DNA from: G963666705 sp963666705
GTDB taxonomy: Bacteria; Pseudomonadota; Alphaproteobacteria; CADEGL01
NCBI GenBank assembly: GCA_963666705.2
Contig: CAXXKO010000016.1
Span: 220,678-284,677, forward strand
DNA: 64,000 bases
Reading direction: 5' to 3'
The notes below the pieces were generated by a model, which was given only the letters and a program-made list of their open reading frames with translations, searched no databases and was not told where the DNA came from. Within the stretch, counting starts at the first letter, position 1. Each line of letters opens with the position of its first letter. This document shows positions 26,708 to 34,848 of this stretch, piece by piece. The translations under genes and the position numbers were made by a program.

Positions 26708-27472
26708 TCATCGAAGTGGATTCTCTCGCCGGCCAGATGCTTCACTCGACACCGCCGTTTGGCCCCATGGGTAGAGCAGCCACTCCCGGAGGAGCGCGCT
26801 CACCGCGTAAGGCCGCTCCAGCGGCGAATAGTGGTTGCATTCGTCCACGAGGACGACCCTTGCGCCCGGTATGCCGTCACCGAACTCGTGGGATGGTACC
26901 GGCGGGGTCACCGTGTCTTGGCGACCGCAGATCACGAGGGTCGGGCAGCGGATTTGGCCGAGACAATCACGGCTGTCCGGGCGCGACATGATGGCCTTGA
27001 GCTGTCGCACGAACGCCTCGGGCCCTATCCTGAGCGCCATATCGCGCAGCGCCGCCATGAGCAGCGGGTCGTCAACACGGCTCGGATGAACGGCCTTGGG
27101 CAGCATCTCATCGACCAGGCGCTCGTACTGCCCCGCCTCGACGAGCTCGATCCGCCGCCGCCGTTCCGTGGTTTGCTCTTTCGAATCGCCCCGCGCGGAT
27201 GTGTCGATCAGGGCAAGCTGGCGGACCCGTTCGGGTGCGCGGCGAAGGATTTCGAGCGCCACATAGCCGCCCATGGTGAACCCGGCGAGCGCGAATGTTG
27301 CCGGTGCCGTGTCCAGAACGAGCTCGGCGTATGCCGACATGGTCTCGTGTTCGGTGAGATCGATCGTGAGGGGTGCGGCGACGTCGGTGAGGTGTTCGGT
27401 TTGTGGCACCCACATTTCCTCGTCGTCGAACAGGCCATGCAAGAAGACGATGGGTACGGGTTCTCTCGTCAC
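26708..27472 (-). CDS. Alpha/beta hydrolase with Thr at the nucleophile position
   Basis: A 254-residue alpha/beta hydrolase: oxyanion loop IVFLHGLFDDEEMW, acid in CGRQDTVTPP, base in VDECNHYSPLERP. The nucleophile elbow, normally G-x-S-x-G, reads AGFTMGGYVA with Thr (codon ACC, one base from AGC). Apart from this the fold looks intact. Start GTG 27472 (VTREPVPIVF) has GGAG ~9 bases upstream; an ATG further upstream would add 47 residues not typical of the family. It is the first gene of the operon with the amine oxidase and Rieske-type genes. Confidence 0.83.
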   Translation of the reverse strand: MTREPVPIVFLHGLFDDEEMWVPQTEHLTDVAAPLTIDLTEHETMSAYAELVLDTAPATFALAGFTMGGYVALEILRRAPERVRQLALIDTSARGDSKEQTTERRRRIELVEAGQYERLVDEMLPKAVHPSRVDDPLLMAALRDMALRIGPEAFVRQLKAIMSRPDSRDCLGQIRCPTLVICGRQDTVTPPVPSHEFGDGIPGARVVLVDECNHYSPLERPYAVSALLREWLLYPWGQTAVSSEASGRRENPLR

Positions 27473-27697
27473 ACCGACTGGCTCCACGCAAACAAACGCG
27501 ATTGTGAAAGCGGCAACTCGACCGCCTCTGGATCGAAGCCCTCGACCGATCGATACATGATTGGCGGCGCATTCGTCCAGGGAATGTCCGCGGGGAGGGC
27601 ATATGGCAACCATGACCGCCCAACAAAAAGCAGGCGTTCAGGTCCCGGCGCGCTATGCTCGCCCCCGGACGGCTACCGTTTGCAGGGGAGGTGCGGG

Positions 27698-28525
27698 ATG
27701 TTCCGGCGGTCACTCGAAGAGTTCAGGGCAGCGGGCAAGGAGAAGGTGGTGGCGAACGGCGGGGCCCGGTCCGCGCGCCTCCTGACCAAGGTGGACGGCC
27801 TCGGGTTCTCCCTCTCGGACGTGACGCTCGGGGCCGGGATGGCAGTCACCCTGTGGTACAAGAACCACTGGGAAGCCAATTACATCGTCTCGGGGACGGG
27901 CGAGGTCCGGGACCTTACCACGGGCGAGAATTACGCGCTCGCGCACGGCATCATCTACACGGTGGGGCCGAGGGACCGGCACATGATCGTGGCGGCGGAG
28001 GACTTGCGCATCATCAGCGTCTTCAACCCCGCCGTCGTGGGCGACGAGGTCCATGACGAGGACGGCGCCTATCCACCCACCGGCCCGGTGCCCGAAAGGC
28101 AAGAGCGCATGTTCGTGCGCTCGGCCGACGAGATGCGCGCGGCGGGCCGCGAGCTGATGGCGGCCGGCGGCACCACGAGCACCATCCGCATGGTGCTCAA
28201 GGAAGACGGCATCGGCATCTCGATCTCGGACGTTGGTCTTCCGGCCGGCAACTCGAACCGGCTCTGGTACAAGAACCACTGGGAGGCCAACTACGTCCTC
28301 TCCGGCAAGGGCGACGTGACGAACCTGGTGACCGACGAGGTCTGGGACCTCGCACCCGGAATCCTCTACTGCGTCGGACCCAAGGACCGGCACAGCATGC
28401 GCGCGGATACGGACATCCACCTCCTGAGCGTCTTCAACCCGGCCCTCCAGGGCGACGAGATGCACGACGAGGACGGCGCGCTGGCGCCGAGCGGGCCGGT
28501 CCCGCCCGGCCCGGCGGACGGGTAG
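27698..28525 (+). CDS. Tandem EctC (ectoine synthase)-like cupin didomain protein 1
   Basis: A 275-residue protein made of two EctC-like cupin units (~1-130 and ~137-270). EctC is normally a single ~130-residue unit that cyclises N-gamma-acetyl-diaminobutyrate to ectoine. Each unit keeps the family blocks LWYKNHWEANY, (I/L)Y(T/C)VGP(R/K)DRH and FNPAxxGDExHDEDGA. By eye these hold the equivalents of the EctC iron ligands Glu57, Tyr85 and His93 and of Glu115. No ectA, ectB or ectD is near, so the product is probably not ectoine made in the usual way. Strong ribosome site AGGGGAGG. Divergent from the hydrolase operon (225 bp between starts). Confidence 0.85.
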   Translation: MFRRSLEEFRAAGKEKVVANGGARSARLLTKVDGLGFSLSDVTLGAGMAVTLWYKNHWEANYIVSGTGEVRDLTTGENYALAHGIIYTVGPRDRHMIVAAEDLRIISVFNPAVVGDEVHDEDGAYPPTGPVPERQERMFVRSADEMRAAGRELMAAGGTTSTIRMVLKEDGIGISISDVGLPAGNSNRLWYKNHWEANYVLSGKGDVTNLVTDEVWDLAPGILYCVGPKDRHSMRADTDIHLLSVFNPALQGDEMHDEDGALAPSGPVPPGPADG

Positions 28526-28593
28526 TCGGCCGCGGCGCGCGTTAGCGGAGGCGCCGAAGCCAAAAGCGCGACTTTCTCCACGGGAGAGAGCCC

Positions 28594-29421
28594 ATGTTCG
28601 TGAAGACGCTCGACGAGATCAGAGGCCAGGGCCGGGAATTGATCCTGGGCGGCGGCCGGATCAGCTCGGTCAAGCTGGTGACGGCCGCGCACGACATGGG
28701 CTTTTCCATGTCCTACAACACCATTGGGGCCGGCATCGAATCGACCCTCTGGTACAAGAACCATTGGGAGGCGAACTACATCATCGCCGGCGCCTGCGAC
28801 GTCCAGGACGTGACCACGGGCGAGCGCTGGCCGCTTCCGCCCGGCGCGCTCTACACGGTGGGGCCGCGGGACCGGCATTTCTTCCAGGCGTTCGAAGACG
28901 TGACCCTCCTCAGCGTCTTCAATCCGCCGGTGACCGGCACCGAGGTCCATGACGAGGACGGCGCCTATCCGCCGACCGGGCCGATCCCCGAGGGCCGGGA
29001 GCGCATGTTCGTGAAGACGGCCGCGGCATTGCGCGCCCAGGGCCTCGAGAAGACGGCCGCGAACGGCACGGCGCGGACCTTGCGCATGCTGACCCAGGCG
29101 GACCGGCTCGGCTTCACCCTCTCGGACGTTCACGTCGCGGCCGGCAATAGCCGCGTGCTCTGGTACAAGAGCCATTGGGAGGCGAACTTCGTACTCGAGG
29201 GCGAGGGCCGGAGCACGGACCTCGCCACCGGCCAAAGCTGGGCCTTGGCGCCCGGGACCCTGCATGTGGTCGGCCCCCGGGACAGGCACGACGTTCAGGC
29301 CCAAGCGGCCCTGCACGTCCTGAGCGTCTTCAGCCCGGCCCTCCAGGGCGACGAGATGCACGACGGGGACGGGGCGCTGGCGCCCAGCGGGCCGGTTCCG
29401 CCCGGCCCCCGAAGCATGTAG
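28594..29421 (+). CDS. Tandem EctC-like cupin didomain protein 2
   Basis: It has the same length (275 residues) and architecture as the upstream protein, 68 bp after it with its own GGGAGAG site. The first unit keeps all predicted metal and catalytic residues (LWYKNHWEANY, ALYTVGPRDRH, GTEVHDEDGAYP). The second unit has HVVGPRDRH, so the Tyr85-equivalent is His, and HDGDG in place of HDEDG. The last ~25 residues of the two proteins are nearly the same, which points to duplication of a whole didomain gene. Four EctC-like units in a row suggest pseudo-oligomers or diverged substrate use. Confidence 0.85.
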   Translation: MFVKTLDEIRGQGRELILGGGRISSVKLVTAAHDMGFSMSYNTIGAGIESTLWYKNHWEANYIIAGACDVQDVTTGERWPLPPGALYTVGPRDRHFFQAFEDVTLLSVFNPPVTGTEVHDEDGAYPPTGPIPEGRERMFVKTAAALRAQGLEKTAANGTARTLRMLTQADRLGFTLSDVHVAAGNSRVLWYKSHWEANFVLEGEGRSTDLATGQSWALAPGTLHVVGPRDRHDVQAQAALHVLSVFSPALQGDEMHDGDGALAPSGPVPPGPRSM

Positions 29422-29629
29422 CGGAAGCCGGCGCGGCGGCCGCCCCGCCCCTTCACGGCGCCATGAGCTCCCGCCAGGGCATCGCCGCCGGGACGTTCAG
29501 CGCATGGCTGCGGCCACGCACCCGGCCGAATCGAGTCCCCTGGGTACAGCGTGGGTTTGCCGCCTCCCTCTCGGGACTCGGCACAGTGTGGATATCCAGA
29601 CGATTTTAAATAAAACAATTACCTAAAAT

Positions 29630-30942
29630 CACTGCTGTCCGGTTAACTGAGCGGTGCTGGCTTTGAGAGCCAGGATTTCTGCGGGGTTTGAAGCGAAAAT
29701 GCATGGTGTCGATTTGAATTGGATGGAGCACTTTTCGGAGTTTCTCCGAGGAGATGCTCATGAACACCGGCAAGACCCTGTTCGCTCAGCTCATGGACTT
29801 CCTGCCATGGACTACTTTCACGCGGATCGTCGACCGGTATGGCGGCGATCACCGGGTCCGGACGCTTTCCTGCGCCGAGCAATACCGGTCCATGGCCTTC
29901 GCCCAGCTGACCTACCGGGAAAGCCTGCGCGACATCGAGACCTGCCTCTCGGTCCACGCATCGAAACTCTATCACATGGGCTTCCGCCAGCCGGTCCGGC
30001 GCTCGACGCTGGCCGATGCCAACGAAAGGCGCGACTGGCGTATCCATGCGGCGTTGGCCCAGCGGCTCATCACCCAGGCGAGGACGCTGTACGTCGACGA
30101 AGAACTGGGGTTGGACCTGACCAATACCGTCTACGCCCTGGACTCGACGACCATCGCTCTGTGCCTGTCGGTCTTTCCGTGGGCGCACTTCCGCACCACC
30201 AAGGCGGCGGTGAAGATGCACACGCTGCTCGACCTGCGGGGCAACATTCCGAGTTTTATCCACATCTCGGATGGCAAGCTGCACGACGTTCATGCCCTCG
30301 ATATGCTCTTGCCGGAAGCCGGAGCCATCTACGTCGTGGATCGTGGCTACGTCGACTTTGCCCGCCTTTATGTGTTGCACCAAGCCGGGGCCTTCTTCGT
30401 CACGCGTGCCAAGTCGAACATCGATGCTCATCGCGTCTATTCGGCGCCGACGGATCGCTCGACCGGCATCATTTGCGACCAGACCATCTCCCTGGACGGC
30501 TTCTACACCCGTCAGGATTACCCCGAACTTCTGCGGCGCATCCGCTTCAAGGACCCCGAGTCCGGCAAGACGCTGGTCTTCATCACCAACAACTTCTCGC
30601 TTCCGGCCGCCACCATCTGCGCGCTCTACAAAAGCCGCTGGCAGGTGGAACTCTTCTTCAAGTGGATCAAGCAGCATCTTCGGATCAAGCAGTTCTACGG
30701 CACGTCGGAGAACGCGGTGAAGACGCAGATCTGGATTGCCGTCTCGGTCTACGTCCTCGTCGCCATCGTCAAGAAGCGCCTCGACCTGGACGCCTCGCTC
30801 TACACTTTGTTACAGATCCTCTCGGTGACCCTCTTCGAGAAAATGCCCATACATCAAGCACTTGCGGGAGACGAAAACAGATGCAACGCTTCGCAAATAA
30901 CCAACCAATTGAATTTATTCGATTTTTAACCGGACACTAGTG
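29630..30942 (+). mobile_element. IS4-family insertion sequence, copy 1
   Basis: A 1,313-bp element. Its left end CACTGCTGTCCGGTTAA and the inverted right end CACTAGTGTCCGGTTAA match at 15 of 17 positions. It is flanked by a perfect 9-bp target duplication ACCTAAAAT (29621-29629 and 30943-30951). It appears base-for-base the same as copy 2, so both are recent. Confidence 0.93.
29760..30929 (+). CDS. IS4-family transposase (copy 1)
   Basis: A 389-residue DDE transposase. The catalytic acidic residues lie in TVYALDSTTIAL (D128), VVDRGYVDFARL (D194) and in the IS4 signature Y-x2-R-x3-E-x6-K, seen as YKSRWQVELFFKWIK (E297). A short N-terminal DUF4372-like region precedes them (MNTGKTLFAQLMDFLPW). 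Start ATG 29760 has GAGGAG at the right distance; the ATG two codons earlier directly abuts that site. It is complete and has no frameshift, so the element should be able to move. Confidence 0.93.
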   Translation: MNTGKTLFAQLMDFLPWTTFTRIVDRYGGDHRVRTLSCAEQYRSMAFAQLTYRESLRDIETCLSVHASKLYHMGFRQPVRRSTLADANERRDWRIHAALAQRLITQARTLYVDEELGLDLTNTVYALDSTTIALCLSVFPWAHFRTTKAAVKMHTLLDLRGNIPSFIHISDGKLHDVHALDMLLPEAGAIYVVDRGYVDFARLYVLHQAGAFFVTRAKSNIDAHRVYSAPTDRSTGIICDQTISLDGFYTRQDYPELLRRIRFKDPESGKTLVFITNNFSLPAATICALYKSRWQVELFFKWIKQHLRIKQFYGTSENAVKTQIWIAVSVYVLVAIVKKRLDLDASLYTLLQILSVTLFEKMPIHQALAGDENRCNASQITNQLNLFDF

Positions 30943-31064
30943 ACCTAAAATGAACATAAAATTTTGCACAAATTGTTTTATTTAAAATTGTCAGAGATTT
31001 AAAGCATATATCTTCTACACAGAAAATGAATACACCATTTTAATAAAGTAGTAATAAATGGAGC

Positions 31065-32377
31065 CACTGCTGTCCGGTTAACTGAGCGGTGCTGGCTTTG
31101 AGAGCCAGGATTTCTGCGGGGTTTGAAGCGAAAATGCATGGTGTCGATTTGAATTGGATGGAGCACTTTTCGGAGTTTCTCCGAGGAGATGCTCATGAAC
31201 ACCGGCAAGACCCTGTTCGCTCAGCTCATGGACTTCCTGCCATGGACTACTTTCACGCGGATCGTCGACCGGTATGGCGGCGATCACCGGGTCCGGACGC
31301 TTTCCTGCGCCGAGCAATACCGGTCCATGGCCTTCGCCCAGCTGACCTACCGGGAAAGCCTGCGCGACATCGAGACCTGCCTCTCGGTCCACGCATCGAA
31401 ACTCTATCACATGGGCTTCCGCCAGCCGGTCCGGCGCTCGACGCTGGCCGATGCCAACGAAAGGCGCGACTGGCGTATCCATGCGGCGTTGGCCCAGCGG
31501 CTCATCACCCAGGCGAGGACGCTGTACGTCGACGAAGAACTGGGGTTGGACCTGACCAATACCGTCTACGCCCTGGACTCGACGACCATCGCTCTGTGCC
31601 TGTCGGTCTTTCCGTGGGCGCACTTCCGCACCACCAAGGCGGCGGTGAAGATGCACACGCTGCTCGACCTGCGGGGCAACATTCCGAGTTTTATCCACAT
31701 CTCGGATGGCAAGCTGCACGACGTTCATGCCCTCGATATGCTCTTGCCGGAAGCCGGAGCCATCTACGTCGTGGATCGTGGCTACGTCGACTTTGCCCGC
31801 CTTTATGTGTTGCACCAAGCCGGGGCCTTCTTCGTCACGCGTGCCAAGTCGAACATCGATGCTCATCGCGTCTATTCGGCGCCGACGGATCGCTCGACCG
31901 GCATCATTTGCGACCAGACCATCTCCCTGGACGGCTTCTACACCCGTCAGGATTACCCCGAACTTCTGCGGCGCATCCGCTTCAAGGACCCCGAGTCCGG
32001 CAAGACGCTGGTCTTCATCACCAACAACTTCTCGCTTCCGGCCGCCACCATCTGCGCGCTCTACAAAAGCCGCTGGCAGGTGGAACTCTTCTTCAAGTGG
32101 ATCAAGCAGCATCTTCGGATCAAGCAGTTCTACGGCACGTCGGAGAACGCGGTGAAGACGCAGATCTGGATTGCCGTCTCGGTCTACGTCCTCGTCGCCA
32201 TCGTCAAGAAGCGCCTCGACCTGGACGCCTCGCTCTACACTTTGTTACAGATCCTCTCGGTGACCCTCTTCGAGAAAATGCCCATACATCAAGCACTTGC
32301 GGGAGACGAAAACAGATGCAACGCTTCGCAAATAACCAACCAATTGAATTTATTCGATTTTTAACCGGACACTAGTG
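31065..32377 (+). mobile_element. IS4-family insertion sequence, copy 2
   Basis: The same 1,313-bp element as copy 1, in the same orientation, 122 bp further on. It is flanked by ATGGAGC on both sides (31058-31064 and 32378-32384), 7 bp perfect; a 9-bp duplication would have two mismatches. It lies between the AT-rich block and the flagellin ribosome-binding site, about 50 bp upstream of the flagellin start. Confidence 0.93.
31195..32364 (+). CDS. IS4-family transposase (copy 2)
   Basis: It has the same protein sequence as the transposase of copy 1, with all DDE residues and the YREK signature intact. Two direct copies so close together can act as a composite unit or recombine, which would delete 1,435 bp and leave one copy. 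Confidence 0.93.
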   Translation: MNTGKTLFAQLMDFLPWTTFTRIVDRYGGDHRVRTLSCAEQYRSMAFAQLTYRESLRDIETCLSVHASKLYHMGFRQPVRRSTLADANERRDWRIHAALAQRLITQARTLYVDEELGLDLTNTVYALDSTTIALCLSVFPWAHFRTTKAAVKMHTLLDLRGNIPSFIHISDGKLHDVHALDMLLPEAGAIYVVDRGYVDFARLYVLHQAGAFFVTRAKSNIDAHRVYSAPTDRSTGIICDQTISLDGFYTRQDYPELLRRIRFKDPESGKTLVFITNNFSLPAATICALYKSRWQVELFFKWIKQHLRIKQFYGTSENAVKTQIWIAVSVYVLVAIVKKRLDLDASLYTLLQILSVTLFEKMPIHQALAGDENRCNASQITNQLNLFDF

Positions 32378-32437
32378 ATGGAGCGTAATTTCAACGCTGC
32401 CAGACGGCACGGTTTCTTTCAGGTAGGAGGTCTCGAC

Positions 32438-33649
32438 ATGTCTGTATCGATTTCAAGCCCCATCGGCACCAGCGCGCTCCGCAACCCGGTGGCCGTCGGC
32501 TCCAACAGGTCCAGCATCTTGCGGATGCTGGAAAAGTCCGGGGGGCGGCGCCGAGCTTCGCGACGACCCCCTGATGCGTGCCATGAGGACGAACCGGACG
32601 GCCGAGATCGGCGCCATCGTGTCCGCGACGAGCAATATCCGTGATGGCGCGACCATGCTGCAGATCGCCGACGAAGGGCTCGAGGACATCGGCGACAAGC
32701 TCGACGAGATGAAAAGCCTGGCCGTGACGGCCAAGGCGACGGGCCTGTCCGACCGGGACCGCGCCTTGCTCAACCGCAACTTCGCCGCGCTCCGCGCCGA
32801 GATAGATGACATCGCCCAGACCACCGAATTCAAGGGCGAACGGCTCCTCGCCGTGGTCAAATGGTCGATTTGACCACGGAGTCGACCGTGGTCGACACTA
32901 CCGGCGTGGTGGGGTCCAGCTCGCGAATCAGCAGCAGCGACGGCTTCGAGTCCTTTGCCTTCGCGCAGAGCCTGACGGGCGTCTCTGACGGCGACACTAT
33001 TCGGGTCGAATACGACAAGACGACCGATCAGTTCACGGTCACCAACACCACGACCAGCCAGGTGGCGACCGCCGCGGGCCCGAGTGAGGCGCCGGCCGCC
33101 GGCCAGTTCACCGACATCGCCGTCGCCGAGTTCGACCTGACCATCCGCCTCAACGAGAATTTCAATCCGAATTCGAACAACAAGGCACCCACCGGCAACC
33201 CGTCGCTGAACGAATTCACGGTCGTGACGACCAGCATGACGACCACCACCACGGTCAACGCGCGTGATTTCACCTACAAGGTCGGCACCGGCGGCGCGAG
33301 CGCGGCGGACGACATCAGGGTCACGCTGCAGGCCGCCACGGTCAGCAATCTCGACGCCGGGCTGGCCACCGCCGAGCTCAATACGGTCGCCGCGGCGACG
33401 GCCACCGAGGCGAACGTGGATGCGGCCATCGCCAATGTGGATGATGCCCGCCGTTCCGTCGCGGGGATGAAGGAGCGGTTCGACGTCGCCGGCGGCACCC
33501 GCGCCATCGACCAGGGCGTCCTGCGAAAGGACCTGGCCGCGCTGAGCGGTTATGACGAGGCTGCGGCGATGGCCGAGGCGATGCGGGATCAGCCCATGCG
33601 CGGCCTCAGTGAAGTCCTCTTCACCAGCGCCCTGAAGGGTGGGCGGTAA
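32438..33649 (+). pseudogene. Flagellin gene with two frameshifts
   Basis: GGAGG seven bases upstream precedes MSVSISSPIGTSALRNPVAV. The frame then breaks at a run of six G (near 32540): five G would read SGGGAELRDDPLMRAM into the conserved flagellin N-domain (ATMLQIADEGLEDIGDKLDE, DRALLNRNFAALRAEIDDIA, TTEFKGERLL). A second shift near 32845-32860 returns to the first frame for the variable region and a C-domain (ANVDDARRSVAGMKERFDVA). Flagellin builds the flagellar filament. The two shifts compensate in phase but the frame between them contains stops, so no full protein is made as written. Two IS4 copies also occupy the promoter region. Confidence 0.8.
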
Positions 33650-34143
33650 ATCGAGCTTCTCGGCAACTGAAGCCAGTCCGCGGCGATAGGAGCCCCTTGA
33701 GACGCTTGTCGACGACGGCCGAACGCGCCTCACCCTCGCGCTCCACGAGGACGGGCGCCGTGGTCGGGAAATAGCGGCCGAGGCGATTACCGGCGATGCC
33801 GGCCGCCAGAATGGCAAGGCCTTGGCGCTCGATACACCGCCCTCCTCTCGCCTCCCCGCGTTCGCACCGGGCCCGGGCTCGAGGCGCCGCCCACGCCATG
33901 TCGAGCCCTTGGGCGGACCACCGACGAGCCTCCGTCGGTGCCGGCGGGTCGCCGCGAGGCACCAATTTCGCTTGCAAATTCCCGCCGAGTCCGACAAATG
34001 TCGTTTACAGGCCACGTGTACCTGGCGTGCCCCGGCCGTCGAATCGCCGTCGAGCCGGGGTCCTACCGGAGACTGTGGAAGCCTGCGAATCGGGGGCCTC
34101 GCGGACGAGGCCCCGCTAACCCGGTCGACCGAAAGGAGCTATC
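33650..34143. other. No recognisable gene between flagellin and the cold-shock gene
   Basis: Open frames exist on both strands but none has family resemblance, a credible start or a ribosome site. The last ~150 bases may be a long 5' leader of the cold-shock gene, as such genes often have. Confidence 0.4.
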
Positions 34144-34353
34144 ATGCCAGTCGGAACCGTGAAGTGGTTCAACCCGACCAAGGGGTACGGTTTCATCGAG
34201 CCCGACGACGGCTCGCGGGACGCCTTCGTCCATATTTCCGCCGTCGAGCGCGCCGGCCGTTCGACCCTCAACGAGGGACAGAAGGTCGAATTCGAGCTCG
34301 TTCCCGGCCGCGACGGAAAATCCTCGGCGGAGAACCTCGTCATCCAAGACTAG
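34144..34353 (+). CDS. Cold-shock protein (CspA family)
   Basis: A 69-residue cold-shock domain: VGTVKWFNPTKGYGFIEPDD contains RNP1 (KGYGFI), and DAFVHISAVERAG contains RNP2 (FVHIS). It binds single-stranded RNA and DNA and acts as an RNA chaperone. AAAGGAG lies upstream of the ATG. Its stop codon TAG is the first three bases of dispersed repeat copy B, which directly follows. Confidence 0.94.
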   Translation: MPVGTVKWFNPTKGYGFIEPDDGSRDAFVHISAVERAGRSTLNEGQKVEFELVPGRDGKSSAENLVIQD

Positions 34354-34493
34354 AGCGCTTCCAGCTCATCTGGAATCGCTCCAGGCCTCGAGGCGGCCGG
34401 CCGGTCGTCCGGCGCGCGGGCGCAGGCCATAGGGTCCGCTGCCGCGAGCGACGGAGCGCGCGAGCGGGCCCACCCAAAGCGGAGCCGCTCTAG
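34351..34493. repeat. Dispersed palindromic repeat, copy B
   Basis: A 143-bp copy that starts TAGAGCGCTTCCAGCTC and ends GGAGCCGCTCTAG, with the conserved core cggtcgtccggcgcg and cgctgccgcgagcgac. The ends are inverted repeats. The first TAG is the stop codon of the cold-shock gene. Confidence 0.85.
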
Positions 34494-34848
34494 CGCCGCC
34501 CCCAGGCATGGGGGACCGGCGCCAGCCGCTCTCCCACGCGGCCTCCCGGCCGCGCGATACCCGCCCCCGCCGGCCGGCGGGCGGCTGGGCTCGATTTCAC
34601 CCATGTGATTCGTTGCGCCGCGCGCGCGGCGCTGGCCCGACCAAATTCCACCGTCATGGCGCGAGCCCACGGAACGGCTCCGAAATTCGCGCGTCCTCGG
34701 CAGTCGTTTCAAGACCATTCATCGAAGAGACAATAATAATAAAATTTATCGATGCTTTTATTATTTACAATTATTGATAATGAGTATAATAACACCTAAA
34801 TTTTCGCAAACAAACATACCAATTCAACAAATAATTAATAGGCTAGCG
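34494..34848. other. Intergenic stretch ending in an AT-rich island next to an IS
   Basis: No gene is seen. About 34718-34848 is extremely AT-rich compared with the rest of the window. It contains a perfect 10-bp inverted repeat AATAATAAAA / TTTTATTATT (34735-34744 and 34756-34765) with an 11-base loop. The IS4 relative is inserted at its right edge. Confidence 0.6.

Larger units (their letters stand above)
29603..30988. repeat. 18-bp perfect inverted repeat now split by an IS4 element
   Basis: The left arm ATTTTAAATAAAACAATT (29603-29620) and right arm AATTGTTTTATTTAAAAT (30971-30988) are exact reverse complements. If the IS and one target duplication are removed, the arms are 28 bases apart, so before insertion this was a compact AT-rich hairpin or operator upstream of the flagellin gene. 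Confidence 0.85.

Noticed and set aside
29630..32377. The two IS4 copies as a composite transposon carrying cargo
   Set aside because: The 122 bp between them contains no gene, and each copy has its own target duplication, so they inserted independently.
33621..33977. Minus-strand open frame of 118 codons after the flagellin gene
   Set aside because: It overlaps the end of flagellin, has no ribosome site and no recognised family; composition fits a chance frame.
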